64,000 bases of DNA from contig NC_058523.1 in assembly GCF_904849725.1 (NCBI RefSeq), positions 166,266,689 to 166,330,688 of the forward strand, written 5' to 3'. The notes below the pieces were generated by a model that was given only the letters and a program-made list of their open reading frames with translations, was not told the DNA's origin and searched no databases. Positions within the stretch are counted from its first letter, which is position 1; each line of letters begins with the position of its first letter. The DNA comes from Hordeum vulgare subsp. vulgare. Taxonomy: Eukaryota; Streptophyta; Magnoliopsida; Poales; Poaceae. Positions 23,801 through 35,580 of the stretch are shown here, piece after piece. The translations under genes were made by a program, and so were the position numbers.

Positions 23801-26800
23801 AGTTGTTGCTCTAATGAAGAAACCGAAGATTGAACCCAAACCCGAGACTAAGTTCTTCTGTTATGAGGGGAACGGTCACTTAGGCGGAGCTACCATAGAT
23901 ACTTGGTAGATAAGAAGGCTGGCAAAGTCGACAGAAGTATATTTGATTTAGATGATATTGATGTGTACTTTACTAGTACTCCTAGTAGCACGAGGGTATT
24001 GGATACCGGTTCGGTTGCTAAGTGATTAGTAACTCGAAATGAAAGCTACGGAATAAATGGAGACAAGCTAAAGGTGAGGTGATGATACGTGTTGGAAGTG
24101 TTTCCAAGGTTGATGTGATCAAAACATCGCACACTCCCTCTACCATCGGGATTGGTGTTAAAACCTAAATAATTGTTATTTGGTGTTTGCATTGAGCATG
24201 AACATGATTGGATCGTGTTTATTGCAATACGATTATTCATTTAAAGAGAATAATAGTTATTCTATTTGCTTGAATGATTACCCTCAATGGTTTATTGAAT
24301 CTCGATTGTAGTGTTACACATGTTCGTAATATTGGTGCCAAAAGATATAAAGTAATAATGATAGTACCACTTACTTGTGGCACTGCCACTTGAGTCATGT
24401 CGGTATAAAATGCATGAAGAAGCTCCATGCTGATGGATCTTTGTACTCACTCATTTTTGAAATGTTTGAGACATGCAAACCATACCTATTGGTATAAAGG
24501 CATGAAGAAACTCCATGCGGATGGATCGTTTGGACTCACTTGATTTTGAATCACTTGAGGCATGCAAAACATACCACATGGAACAAGAGAGTAACTTGTT
24601 GGAAGTAATAAATTTTTGATATGTGCAATCCAATGAGTGCTGAGGCACGCAGTGGATATTGTTATGTTCTTACTTCACTGACGACTTGAGTAGATACAGG
24701 AGTATTTACTTGATGAATCACAAGTCTGAATATTGAAAAGTTCAAAGCTATTTCAGAGTGAAGATCGTCGTGACAAGAGGATAAACTATCTACGATATGA
24801 TCATAGAGATTAATATCTGAGTTGCGAGTTTTGGTACACATTTAAGACAATGTGGAAACTATTTTGCAATTCATGCCACCTAGAACACCATAGTGTGATG
24901 GTGCATCCGAACGTCATAGTCGCGCCCCTATTTGATATGGTGCATACTATGATGTCTCTTATCAAAATTACCACTATTGTCTATGGGTTATGCATTAGAG
25001 ACAACATCATTCACTTTAAATAGGGCACCGCATATTTCCATTGAGATGACACGGTATGAACTATGGTTTGGAGAAACCTAAGTTGTCGTTTCTTGAAAGT
25101 TTGGGGTTGCAACGCTTATGTGAAAAAGTTCCTGTCTAATAAGCTCGAATCCAAAACGGATAAATGCATCTTCATAACATATCCAAAACAGTTGGGTACA
25201 TCTCCTATCTCAGATCCAGAAGCGAAGTGTTTGTTTCTAAAAATGGGTCCTTTCTTGAGGAAAGGTTTCTCTCAAAAGAATTGAGTGGGAGGGCGGTGGA
25301 ACTTGATGAGGTTAGTGAACTGTTACTTCAACCAGTGTGTAGCAGGGCGCAGGAAGTTGTTCCTGTGGCGCCTACACCAATTGAAGTGGAAACTGATGAT
25401 GGTGATCATTGAGCTTCGGGTCAAGTTACTACAAACCTCATAGGTTGATAAGGTCGCATACTACTACAGAGTGGTACGGTAACCTTGTCTTGAAGGTCAT
25501 GTTGTTGAACAACAATGAACCTACGAGCTATGGAGAAGCGATGGTGGGCCCGGATTCCGACAACTGGCTAGAGGCCATGAAATCCGAGAGAGGATCCATG
25601 TATGAGAACAAAGTGTAGACTTTGGAAGAACTACTTGATGATCGTAAGACTATTGAGTAAAGATGGATCTTTAAAAGGAAGACAGACAATGATGGTGAAA
25701 AGTCACCATTAAGAAAAGCTGGACTTGTAGCAAAGATGTTTCCAACAAGTTCAAAGAATAGACTATGATGAGACTTTCTCAATCGTAGAGATGCTAAAAG
25801 TTTGTTGGAATTATGTTAGCAGTTGCTGCATTATTTATAAAATATTGCACATAGGATGTCAAAACATTGTTTCCTCGACGGTTTCCTTGAGGAAAGGTTG
25901 TATGTGATACAACCAGAAGGTTTTGTCGATCCTAACGACGCTAACAAGTATGCGAGCTCGAGCGATCCTTCTATGGACTGGTGCAAGCATCTCAGAGTTG
26001 GAATATACGCTTTGATGAGATGATCAAAGCTTTTGGGTTTGTACAAGGTTTATGAGAAACTTGTATTTCCAAATAAGTGAGTGGGAGCACTATAGAATTT
26101 CTGATAAGTATATGTGGTTGACATATTGTTTATCTGAAGTATGGTAGAATTTCTGTAAAGCATAAAGGGTTGTTTGAAAGGAGTTTTTCAAAGGAAAACC
26201 TGGATAAAGATACTTGAAACATTGATCATCAAGATCTATAGAGATAGATCAAAACGCTTAATAGAACTTTCAATGAAATGCATGCCTTGACGAGTTTTTG
26301 AAGGAGTTCAAAATAGATCAGCAAAGAAGGAGTTCTTGGCTGTGTTGTAAGGTGTGAATTTGAGTAAGCCTCAAAAGCCCGACCACGGCAGAAGAATTAG
26401 AAAGGACGAAGGTCGTCCCCTATGACTTAGCCATAGACTCTAAAAGTATGCCAAGCTATGTACCGCACCTGATGTGTGCCTTGCCATGAGTCTGTCAAGG
26501 GGTACAAAGAGTGATCCAGGACTGACTCACTAAACAGCGGTCAAAGTTATCCTTTGTAACAAGTGGACTAAGGAATTTTTTCTCGATTATGGAGGTGATT
26601 AAAGAGTTCGTCGTAAAGGGGTACGTCGATGCAAGCTTTGACACTTATCCGAATAACTCTGAGTAGCAAACCGGATTCGTATAGTAGAGTAGTCATTTGG
26701 AATATTTCCAAATAGCACGTAGTAGCAGCATCTATAGGATGACATAAAGATTTGTAAAGCACACACGGATCTGAAAGGTTTAGAACCGTTGACTAAAACC

Positions 26801-26880
26801 TCTCTCACAAGCAAGACGTGATCAAACCCCAGAACTGTATGGGTGTTGGATTGGCTAAAATCACATAGTGATGTGAACTA
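20890..26880 (+). pseudogene. Copia gag-pol remnant of the Angela-type element
   Basis: No long ORF survives, but the order of BARE/Angela domains can be followed. The gag start remnant (KAYVLNAPLG) is at about 20890-21010 and again at 23133-23250; more gag (VEHVLRLSEYNNRLNQ) is near 23515, and a decayed zinc knuckle is near 23855. Integrase traces (TDDLSRY) are near 24680 and WGCNAYVKKF near 25105. RT pieces lie at about 25600-26430, and RNase H traces near 26560-26860. The RT catalytic YVDD reads YVVD (26111-26122), losing an essential Asp. Stops and frameshifts are frequent, so no enzyme could be made. Confidence 0.8.
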
Positions 26881-26894
26881 GATTATTGACTCTA

Positions 26895-26909
26895 GTGCAA
26901 GTGGGAGAC
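26895..26909 (+). other. Polypurine tract of the Angela element
   Basis: GTGCAAGTGGGAGAC immediately precedes the 3' LTR. AAGTGGGAGA is the usual plant copia tract. Confidence 0.75.
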
Positions 26910-28690
26910 TATTGGAAATATGCCCTAGAGTCAATAATAAATTAGTTATTATTATATTTCCTTTTTCATAATAATCGTTTATTATCCATGCTAGAATTGT
27001 ATTGATTGGAAACTCAAATACATGTGTGGATACATAGACAACACACTGTCCCTAGTGAGCCTCTAGTTGACTAGTTTGTTGATCAATGATGGTCAATGTT
27101 TCCTGGACATAAGCAAGTGTTGTCACTTGATAACGGGATCACATCATTTGGAGAATCATGTGATGGACAAGACCCAAATTATGAATGTAGCCTGTGATCG
27201 TGTCATTTTGTTGCTATTGTTTTTTGCGTGTCAAGTATTCATTCCTATGACCATGAGATCATGTAACTCACTGACACCGGAGGAATACCTTGTGTGTATC
27301 AAATGTCACAATGTTACTCGGTGACTATAAAGGTGCTCTACATGTATCTCCAAAGGTGCCCGTTGAGTTAGCATGGATCAAGGCTGGGATTTGTCACTCC
27401 GTGTGAGGGAGAGGTATCTCGGGGCCCACTCGGTAATACAACATCACATACAAGCCTTGCAAGCAATGTGACTCAAGTGTAAGTCACGGGATCTTGTATT
27501 ACGGAACGAGTAAAGAGACTTGTCGGCAACTTGATTAAAATAGGTATAGGGATACTGACGATCAAATCTCGGGCAAGTAACATACCGAAGGACAAAGGGA
27601 ATGTTATACAAGATTATGTGAATCCTTGGCACAGAGTATCAACCGATAAGATCTTCATAGAATATGTAGGATCCAATATGGGCATCCAGGTCCTGCTATT
27701 GGATATTGACCGAGGAGTGTCTCGGGTCATGTCTACATAGTTCTCGAACCCGCAGGGTCTGCACACTTAAGGTTCGATGATGTTTTTAGTATAGTTGAGT
27801 TATATGTGTTGGTGACCGAAGGTTGTTCCGAGTCCTGGATGATATCACGAACATCACGAGGGTTTCCGAAATGGTCTGAAAACGAAGATTGATATATAGG
27901 AAGTTGGTGTTTGGATTCCGGAAAGTTTTCGGGAATTGCCGGCAGTGTACCGGGAGTGATGAATGTGGTACGAGGGCCCACTGGGTGGGCCCACCATGCC
28001 TCAAGGGGTCCACGTGGGTTTATTGGATGTACAATTAGGTATAATGGGCTGACAAAGTCATCCAAGGGAAGCCCAGAAAAAGTGGAAAATCTAAAAGAGG
28101 TGGGAAAATAAGGAAGGAGTCCTAATCCAAGTGGGATTGGAGAAGGACTCCTCCCTCCCACTTCGGCCGGCCCAAGGAGGGCCTGTTTGGCCGGCGAACT
28201 AAGGACTTGCCCCACCCCTTGGCTCCTCCTATATATACTAGAGGTTTAGGGCTTTTTGAGATACAACTTTGCCACGTGCAACTCAAACCTACACCTCGTA
28301 GTTCTTCCTCTAGATTGGATTTCTGCGGAGCGCGGGCGGAGCCCTGCAGGAATATATCATCAGCAACACCAGCGCGCCGTCACGCTGCCAGAGAACTCAT
28401 CTACTTGTCCGTCTATCTTGCTGTATCAAGAAGGCCGAGATCGTCATCGAGCTGTACGTGTGTTGAACGCGAAGGTGCCGTCCGTTCGGTGCTAGATCGG
28501 AACTGATCGTGGGACGACGCTGATTTGAATCACGAAGTTATACCACTACATCAATCGCATTTCTTAACGCTTCCCGCTGAGTGATCTACAAGGTTATGTG
28601 GATCTAATCTCCTGTCGCAGATGAACATCACCATGATAGGTCTTCGTGTGCGTAGGAAAATTTTTGTTTCCCATGCAACGTTCCCCAACA
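26910..28690 (+). repeat. 3' LTR of the Angela-type element
   Basis: This 1,781 bp LTR begins TATTGGAAATATGCCC, so the canonical TG is mutated to TA, and ends GTTCCCCAACA. A TATA box lies at 28230-28237. It aligns along its length with 17858-19620. Confidence 0.88.
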
Positions 28691-28695
28691 TTCGT

Positions 28696-28886
28696 CTCCA
28701 GGTGCCGCTGGAGCCGATGATGGGGAAGACGATGCCTCTGACGTCGACGAACAGCCCCCTGTGGAGCGGGCTACCCGCGGCGGCTCCTCCAGATTTCTTG
28801 TCCCTATTATCTTCCTGCAATGCACAACCTGCCTCGCGGAGGCGTTAAACTTATTTGCGTTTTATGAACTTGGTCATGGTTTGTAA
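28696..28886 (+). pseudogene. C-terminal end of the gypsy-1 antisense ORF
   Basis: After the Angela insertion and its second target copy (28691-28695), the frame of 17051-17857 continues without a break to a TAA at 28884-28886. It adds an acidic stretch (DDGEDDASDVDEQPP) and a hydrophobic tail. This shows the ORF was open through its last exon when Angela inserted. Confidence 0.65.
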
Positions 28887-28947
28887 TAACTCAATGCTTG
28901 AATGTTTTCCTCGCTTTTTTCCTGTCATGTTTGTGGTGTTACTCTAC

Positions 28948-29690
28948 GTCGGCAGGGCTCGCCCCACGAGTAACTTCCCGTGATTGAACCGACCGGAAAC
29001 CAAGGACGGCCCAAAGGGGGAAGGTGCTACGATCGCAGTTAGGCTCCTGAGTCAAGATGCTCAGGAGCCCCCCTTGACGCGCTAGCTTCCCTCATTAGGA
29101 GAACGCGGCGAAGATTTCCAAACTTGGGACATCTTCAGCACTCCGCGTCGGCAAGGCCTGCCCCGCGCGTACCTCCCCGCGATTGAAACGACCGGAAACC
29201 GAGGAAGGCCCAAAGGAGGAAGGGGCTACGAGTGCAGTTAGGCCCCTGAGTCGCGATGCTCAGGAGTACCCCTTGACGTATGAGTGACTCCAATGTTCCT
29301 CCTAAGAAGCCGATACTTTGAGACTCTTGAACTCCTTCAGCACTGTGAGTAGGCAGAACCCGCCCCGCGTACCTCCCCGCGGTTGAACTGACCGGAAAGG
29401 GCGTCTCAAAAGGGAAAGGGGCTACGGGCGCAGCCTAGGCTCCTGAGTCGCGATGCTCAGGAGTCCCCCTTGACGTACGAGTGACTCCAGTGTTCTTCCT
29501 AAGGGATCCGAAGTGATTTCTAGAGCGCACTGGGCTTTCCGTCGGCAGGGTCCGCCCCGCACGTACCTTACTGCGATTGAACCGACCAAGGACGGCCCAA
29601 AGGGGGAAGGTGCTACGGGCATAGTTAGGCCCCTGAGTCGCGATGCTCAGGGGTCCCCCTTGATGTGCGAGCGGCTCCATAACGTCAGCT
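28948..29690 (+). repeat. Four tandem ~200 bp repeats in gypsy-1
   Basis: Units begin with GTCGGCAGGG or close variants at 28948, 29147, 29349 and 29541, spacings 199, 202 and 192. Each holds a CGATTGAAC/CCGACCGGAAA segment and a GGGGCTACG/GGTGCTACG segment. Each ends in a CCTGAGTC..GATGCTCAGG inverted repeat. They lie in the non-coding part of gypsy-1, between pol and the antisense ORF. About 60 bp of unassigned spacer separates the ORF stop from the array. Confidence 0.85.
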
Positions 29691-29860
29691 GTTTGCCCCA
29701 CGTACTGGGTGTGGGCGAAGTTGTGGGTGGACTGTGCTGATCTCCTTCCTAGCTGAGGGTGTAGCCGCTAACGGGCTGTGTTGGTGCTAGCTGTGGGCAC
29801 AGTCATTGGCGGACTGCATTGGTGCGAGGTGAGGGCGTAGTCATTGGCGGACTATGTTGA
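29691..29860 (+). repeat. Short imperfect repeats, gypsy-1 spacer
   Basis: The phrase TCATTGGCGGACT recurs at 29803 and 29841, and related GTGGGCGNAGT-type phrases recur before it. There is no coding sign. The array is broken at 29860 by the solo LTR and resumes at 31285 with larger units. Confidence 0.5.
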
Positions 29861-31279
29861 TGTAAGTGCATCTAGTGCCCCTTGGTGATTTTGGTGGTTT
29901 AAAGACTTATAGGTTAAGTATCTAATGTGTTCATGAGTGTACACAGGATCTATAAGTCGCTGAGGAGTTTGAAATATTCAATGAATATCGACCCCTAAAA
30001 ATGTATATCTTCGGCTGAAGAAATTAGTCTAAAGCTGAAGAATTGAATCGCGAAGAAATTGCGATAAAATTGATATTCCTCATGAAGAAATTGAAGATGA
30101 GGAATTTGGTGTGTCCTGAAGAAAAACAATCTGAAGAGTTTGAAGCATGAAGATTTATTTCTGTCTGTTTTATTTTATTCACTTTTGAGTCATAGGAACA
30201 CCGTACTGTTAAAGGGGGATCAAAGTAACACATCGGAATGAATTTCCTCATGATGCTCAACCCAAGCCTAATCCTACCAAAAGCCTCAAGTGAGGAATAT
30301 GAGAGACATGAGGACTCTCACAGTTGAGGGTTCCGACCGTTACCAAAAGTCACGCCACATCACTGATGTTATCGACACCAACGGTCATATTATTTAAGGG
30401 CATTAATGTCAAATCATCTCGGGATGCTCCCAGGCTATAAATAGCCGCCCCCACAACCATTAGCTGGTTGGCTGCTCCATTGGAAACTGACACTTGTCAT
30501 AAGAGCAACCCAAATTCCTCAGAGTCTTAGAGAGTAATTCATCAGTGAGGAAATACCCCAAACACCAGACCACAAACCAAAACCAAGTGATTGAGCATCA
30601 CTGAAGAAGTTGTTCCTGTGAGGAACTGAAGCCTTTTACCTTTGAGGACTGTGCATCCTCCAGACGGTTAGGCGTGATGGTCTAGAGCAATCCAGCAGTC
30701 AATTGTGGATCGCCAGGTGACCAAGTTTGTGAGGGTTTGGAAGTCTGCCCTGAAGACTTACCACGAGTGTTGGGCAAGGACTGAGTGTTCTTAGCTCAAG
30801 GAGAATACGGTAGGGACTGTGTGTCCAGGGACTGTGTGTCTTTTGGTTTCAATACCAAGCAGCTCCAAACGAGATGTACAAGTGTCACAGCAGTTGGAAC
30901 TGGGTCATCAACCATTGTCTTCACTGTGAAACGGGTTCTATTTCTTCAACTCTTTCAATTCCTCACATTGTATGTTGAAGAATTTCATTGCCACTGTTTG
31001 AAAAATTTGCTGAATACTTTCTCTGAAATTTCTAAACCCCAAATTCTTCACACGAGTTATTCTTCACCCGCTGTCTCTATGCCTGCATACTGTGGAAACT
31101 GTTTTTCATATTCTTTACCTTGAAAATCTGTTGTAGTGATACTTTGCACTCCTGATCCTTTGTTGTTTCCGCTGCAAGTTAGTCATCAGTGAGGAATTTC
31201 CTCAAAAGGAGTTTCCTCAGTGATGAAATTCTAAAAATCTTCTATTCACCCCCCCTCTAGTCGATATAACGCACTTTCA
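29861..31279 (+). mobile_element. Solo LTR, 1,419 bp, TSD GTTGA
   Basis: The sequence starts TGTAAGTGCATCTAGTGCC and ends CGATATAACGCACTTTCA, with perfect GTTGA duplications at 29856-29860 and 31280-31284. There is no internal region, so it is a solo LTR. I recognise the ends as a common Triticeae LTR but cannot name the family safely. It is unusually dense in TGAAGAA/TGAGGAA and TTCTTCA/TTCCTCA words. Confidence 0.88.
30436..30443 (+). promoter_or_regulatory. TATA box in the solo LTR
   Basis: TATAAATA lies about 575 bp into the LTR, ahead of a C-rich segment, which suits a plus-strand promoter. Confidence 0.55.
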
Positions 31280-31284
31280 GTTGA

Positions 31285-31787
31285 TTGCCCCTATCTGTAC
31301 CCAGCGCGGAGCATAGGTCTTCCACTAGGCGTGGGGTGGACCCCTCCGCGTCCTCGGGGGGCCCTGGGCGTATACAGCCTCGGCTCGTTAATACGTGAGA
31401 GTGTCACGATGGGGGTGTATATGGGAGGTCGCGAGGACGCTTTGGCCTCGCGAGTGTCCCTACCCCCGAGTCATTGGTGGACTGAGCTTCTCCCCAGCGT
31501 GGATCATAGGGCTTCCACTAGGCGTGGGATGGACCCCTCCGCGTCCTCGGGGGCCCTGGGTGTATACAGCCTTGGCTCGTTATTATGTGAGAGTGTCACG
31601 GTGGCGGTGTATATGGGAGGTCGCAAGGACGCTATGGCCCCGCGAGTGTCCCTACCCCCGAGTCATTGGTGGACTGAGTTGATTTTGTTTGGGTCACTGG
31701 CAAACCCTACTGACTTATTCTTCCTTGGGAGCGATTCTGCGTATTTGCATGGGCAAACTTCGACCGGAGCCCCCAAGCGGGGGGCCG
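31285..31787 (+). repeat. Two tandem ~193 bp repeats in gypsy-1
   Basis: TCCACTAGGCGTGGG occurs at 31321 and 31514, offset 193, and the flanking sequence of each unit is nearly the same through GAGTCATTGGTGGACTGAG. The remaining ~100 bp to 31787 is unassigned gypsy-1 spacer. The units run between the solo LTR and copy A. Confidence 0.8.
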
Positions 31788-31792
31788 ACCGC

Positions 31793-33320
31793 TGATACGT
31801 CTCCAACGTATCTATAATTTTTTATGGTTCCATGTTATTATCTTGTCAACTTTGGATGTTTTATAAGTATGAATATGCTATTTTATATCTTTTTTTGGAC
31901 TAACCTATTAACTCAGTGCCTCGTGTCAGATTCTGTTTTTTCCGTGTTTTTGACCTTTTTCAGAAAAGAATATTAAATGGAGTACAAACGGAATAAAACC
32001 TGCGGGATGATTTTTTCCATAACAAAAGATACGCAAGGGACTTGGGAACAAAGGCAGGAGACCTCATGGGAGGTCACAAGCCCCCTAGGCGCGCCCTAGG
32101 GGGGCGCGCCTGGTAGGCTTGTGGGCCCCACGTGCCTCCTTTGCTCTACCTCTTTCTCCTATAAATTCTCTAAAATCCCGAAACCAAAGAAGAGAGCCAC
32201 GAAAATACTTTTCCGCCGCCGCAAGCTTCTGTCTCCGCAAGATCGCATCTGGGGACCGTTCTGGTGCCCTGCCGGAGGGGGATTTGGACATGGAGGGCTT
32301 CTTCATCAACACCATTGCCTCTCCGATGATGCGTGAGTAGTTCACCATAGACCTTCGGGTCCATAGCTTGTAGCTAGATGGCTTCTTCTCTCTCTTGGAT
32401 CTTCAATACAAAGTTCTCCATGATCTTCATGGAGATCTATCCGATGTAACTTTCTTTTGCGGTGTGTTTGTTGAGATCCGATGAATTGTGGATTTATAAT
32501 CAGATTATCTATGAATATTATTTGAGTCTCCTCCGATGTCTTATATGCATGATTTCGTATCCTTGTAATTCTCTTCGAGTTATGGGTTTCGTTCGACCAA
32601 CTTGATCTATAATTCCTGCAATGGAAGAAGTGCTTGGTTTTGGGTTCATACCGTGCGGTGTCCTCATCTAGTGATAGAAAGGGTAGCGAGGCATGCATCA
32701 TGTTGTTGCCATCAAGGGTAAAAATATGGGGTTTATATCATATTGCATGAATTTATCCTTCTATTTCATGTAATCTTGCTTAAGGCGTTACTCCGTTTGT
32801 TATGAACTTAATACACTAGATGCATGCTGGATAGCGGTCGATGTGTGGAGTAATAGTAGTAGATGCAGACAGTATCGGTCTACTTGTCTCGGACGTGATG
32901 CCTATATGTATGATCATTGCCTTAGATATCGTCATGACTTTGCGCGATTCTATCAATTGCTCGACTGTAATTCGTTCACCCACCGTAATACTTGCTATCA
33001 TGAGAGAAGCCTCTAGTGAACACTATGGCCCCCGGGTCTACTTCACATCATATATTCAGATCTACAAAAATACCAAAAATACTTTGTTGCACTTTTCACC
33101 TTCATATCTTACCTTGCAAGTAATCGTGAAGGGATTGACAACCCCTTTATAGCGTTGGGTGCAAGTTTGTTTGTTTTTGCGCAGGTACATTGGTGCCTCA
33201 TCTTGATACTCCTACTGGACTGAGACCTTGGTTCTCAAACTGAGGGAAATACTTATCGCTACTTTGCTGCATCACCCTTTCCTCTTCAAGGGAAAAAACA
33301 ACGCAAGCTCAAGAGGAGCA
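31793..33320 (+). repeat. 5' LTR of copy A
   Basis: This 1,528 bp LTR starts TGATACGTCTCCAACG and ends AAGAGGAGCA; the 3' LTR has AAGAGGTAGCA, so one T is missing here. The PBS follows 11 bp later. Confidence 0.92.
32160..32166 (+). promoter_or_regulatory. TATA box in copy A 5' LTR
   Basis: TATAAAT is at the family-typical place. The 3' LTR copy is at 40067-40073. Confidence 0.6.
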
Positions 33321-33331
33321 AGAATGATTTC

Positions 33332-33349
33332 TGGCGCCGTTGTCGGGGA
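33332..33349 (+). other. Primer binding site of copy A
   Basis: TGGCGCCGTTGTCGGGGA differs at one base from TGGCGCCGTTGCCGGGGA, the site complementary to the 3' end of plant tRNA-Asp. Confidence 0.8.
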
Positions 33350-33543
33350 GTATTCAAGTGAAGCATACCAAGTAACTATCGCAAACTCTTCTCTTGCATT
33401 TACATTATTTGCCTTTTGCCTCTCGTTTTCCTCTCCCTCACTTCTGAAAAAACAAAATTTACAAAAATATTTGCCTTTTTCGTTCGCCCTTTCTTTCGCT
33501 TGCTTTCTGTTCGCTTGTGTGCTTGTCTGCTTGCTAAGTCGCC

Positions 33544-35580
33544 ATGTCTGAAAACAACAAATTGTGTGACATCTCGAATACTAATAATAATGATTTTATT
33601 AGTACTCCGATTGCTCCCGCCACTAGTTCGGAATCATATGAAATTAATGCTGCCTTGTTGAATCTTGTTATGAAAGATGTCGCATCCCATATTAATACCT
33701 TCATTGAGTTATGCTATATGAAAAAGAAGAAATATCTGGATAATGATATGATTAAATTGAAGCTATTTCCATTCTCATTACGAGATCGAGCAAAAACTTG
33801 GTTTTCATCTTTACCCAAAAATAGTATTGATTCTTGGAACAAGTGTAAAGATGCCTTTATTTCCAAGTATTTTCCACCGGCTAAGATTATCTCTCTCCGT
33901 AATGATATCATGAATTTTAAGTAACTAGATCATGAACATGTTGCACAATCTTGGGAGAGAATGAAATTGATGATTAGAAATTGTCCCGCTCATGGCCTGA
34001 GTCTTTGGATGATTATACAAATTTTCTATGCTGGTTTGAATTTTGCTTCTAGAAATATCTTGGATTCCGCCTCTGGTGGAACTTTTATGGAAATCACGCT
34101 AGGAGAAGCCACAAAACTGCTAGATAATATCATGACAAACTATTCTCAATGGCACATTGAAAGGTCACCTACTAGTAAAAAAGTGCATGCTATAGAAGAA
34201 ATTAACTCTTTGAGTGCTAAGATGGATGAGTTAATGAAATTGTTTGCTAGTAAAGGTGCTCCTCTAGATCCAAATGATATGCCTTTGTCTTCCTTGATTG
34301 AGAATTGCAATGAAAGTTTGGATGTTAATTTTGTTGGTAGGAATAATTTTGGCAACAACAATGCTTATAGAGGTAACTTTACTCCTAGGCCTTTTCCTAG
34401 TAACTCCTCTAATAAATTTTGCAATTCCTACAACAATGCTCATGGAAATTATAATAAATTACCCTCTAATCTTGAGAGTAATATTAAATAGTTTATGAAC
34501 TCGCAAAAGATTTTCAATGCGTCCATAGAAGAAAAACTGCTTAAAATTGATGACTTGGCTAGGACCGTTGATATAATGTCTCTTGATATTGATGCTTTCA
34601 AATTGAGATGTGCTCCTCCAAATATTAATATGGATGAAACTTTCAAATCTATGCGTGTTTCCATGAATGAGAGTAAAGAAAGAACCGCCCAAATTCGTGC
34701 TAGACATGAATGGCTTAAAAAGGCGTGTTCTCGTGATGAGAATCACGAAGATCTTAAAGTGCTTGGTGTGACTCCTATTGAATCCTTGTTTTATAATGTA
34801 AATCCTAATGTTGATGGGGTTGGATATGAATCCACTTTGGTTGAGAAACGCCCCAATGATTCAGAGTCTATTTATCTTGATGCTAAAAACACTGGAAGTG
34901 GAGTAGAGGATATCAAAACTTTGAGTAGTGATGAAATTACTACTTTGGATTTCAAGGAATTTAATTATGATTGTTGCTCTTTGATTGATTGTATTTCCTT
35001 GATGCAATCCATGCTAAACTCTCCATATGCTTATAGCCAAAATAAGCTTTTACCGATCATATCGTTGATGCTATGATGAAATATCTTGAAGAGAAACTTG
35101 AGTTGCAAATATCTATTCCTAGAAAAATTCATGATGAGTGGGAACCTACTATCAAAATCAAGATTAAAAATTATGAATGCAATGCTTTGTGTGATTTGGG
35201 TGCTAGTGTTTCTGCTATTCCAAAGTCCTTATGTGATGTTCTAGGCTTCAATGAGATGGATGAGTGCTCTCTTAATTTGCATCTTGCGGATTCTACTATT
35301 AAGAAACCTATGGGAAGGATCAATGATGTTCTAATTATTGAAAATAGGAAGTATGTGCCCATAGATTTCATTGTGCTTGATATTGATTGCAATCCGACAT
35401 GCCCCATCATTCTTGGTAGACTTTTCCTTAGGACTATTGGTGTTGTTATCGGTATGAAGGAAGGGAATATTAGATTTCAATAAGGGCATGTAACACTTTC
35501 CTAGAAAGAAAATAAGATTGCCTTATGAATCCATGATGAGAGCTACTTATGGTTTGAGCACCAAAGATGACAATACTTGA
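33544..35580 (+). pseudogene. gag-retropepsin ORF of copy A, broken
   Basis: The ORF opens with MSENNKLCD at 33544. It contains a gag core (LFPFSLRDRAKTWFSSLP, the usual plant gypsy gag pattern), an Asn/Gly-rich region (NFGNNNAYRGNF), and a retropepsin-like domain with CDLGASVSAIP and PIILGR. Lesions are a stop at 33922-33924 (Gln codon in copy B), a stop at 34489-34491, a one-base deletion near 35045 and a deletion of about 11 bp near 35480. The original frame would end at the TGA 35578-35580. The catalytic Asp survives here, unlike in copy B. Confidence 0.87.

Larger units (their letters stand above)
17858..28690 (+). mobile_element. Full-length BARE/Angela-type copia element with internal tandem duplication
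   Basis: Both ends are seen: 5' LTR TGTTGGAAATATGCCC at 17858 and 3' LTR end GTTCCCCAACA at 28690, flanked by perfect TTCGT duplications (17853-17857, 28691-28695). The order is 5' LTR, PBS, leader and gag start (these present twice owing to a 2,243 bp duplication), then degenerate gag, protease, integrase, RT and RNase H remnants, PPT and 3' LTR. At 10.8 kb it is longer than usual for the family (about 8.5-9 kb from recall), and the duplication accounts for the excess. It sits in the last exon of gypsy-1's antisense ORF. Confidence 0.9.

Noticed and set aside
28948..29690. Tandem array considered as CRISPR or satellite
   Set aside because: Units are ~200 bp with no spacers of constant length, the context is a eukaryotic retrotransposon, and there are only four units.
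31331..31795. 154-codon ORF across the two 193 bp repeats
   Set aside because: It repeats itself with the DNA unit, runs into the Sabrina/WHAM target site, and has no known motif.
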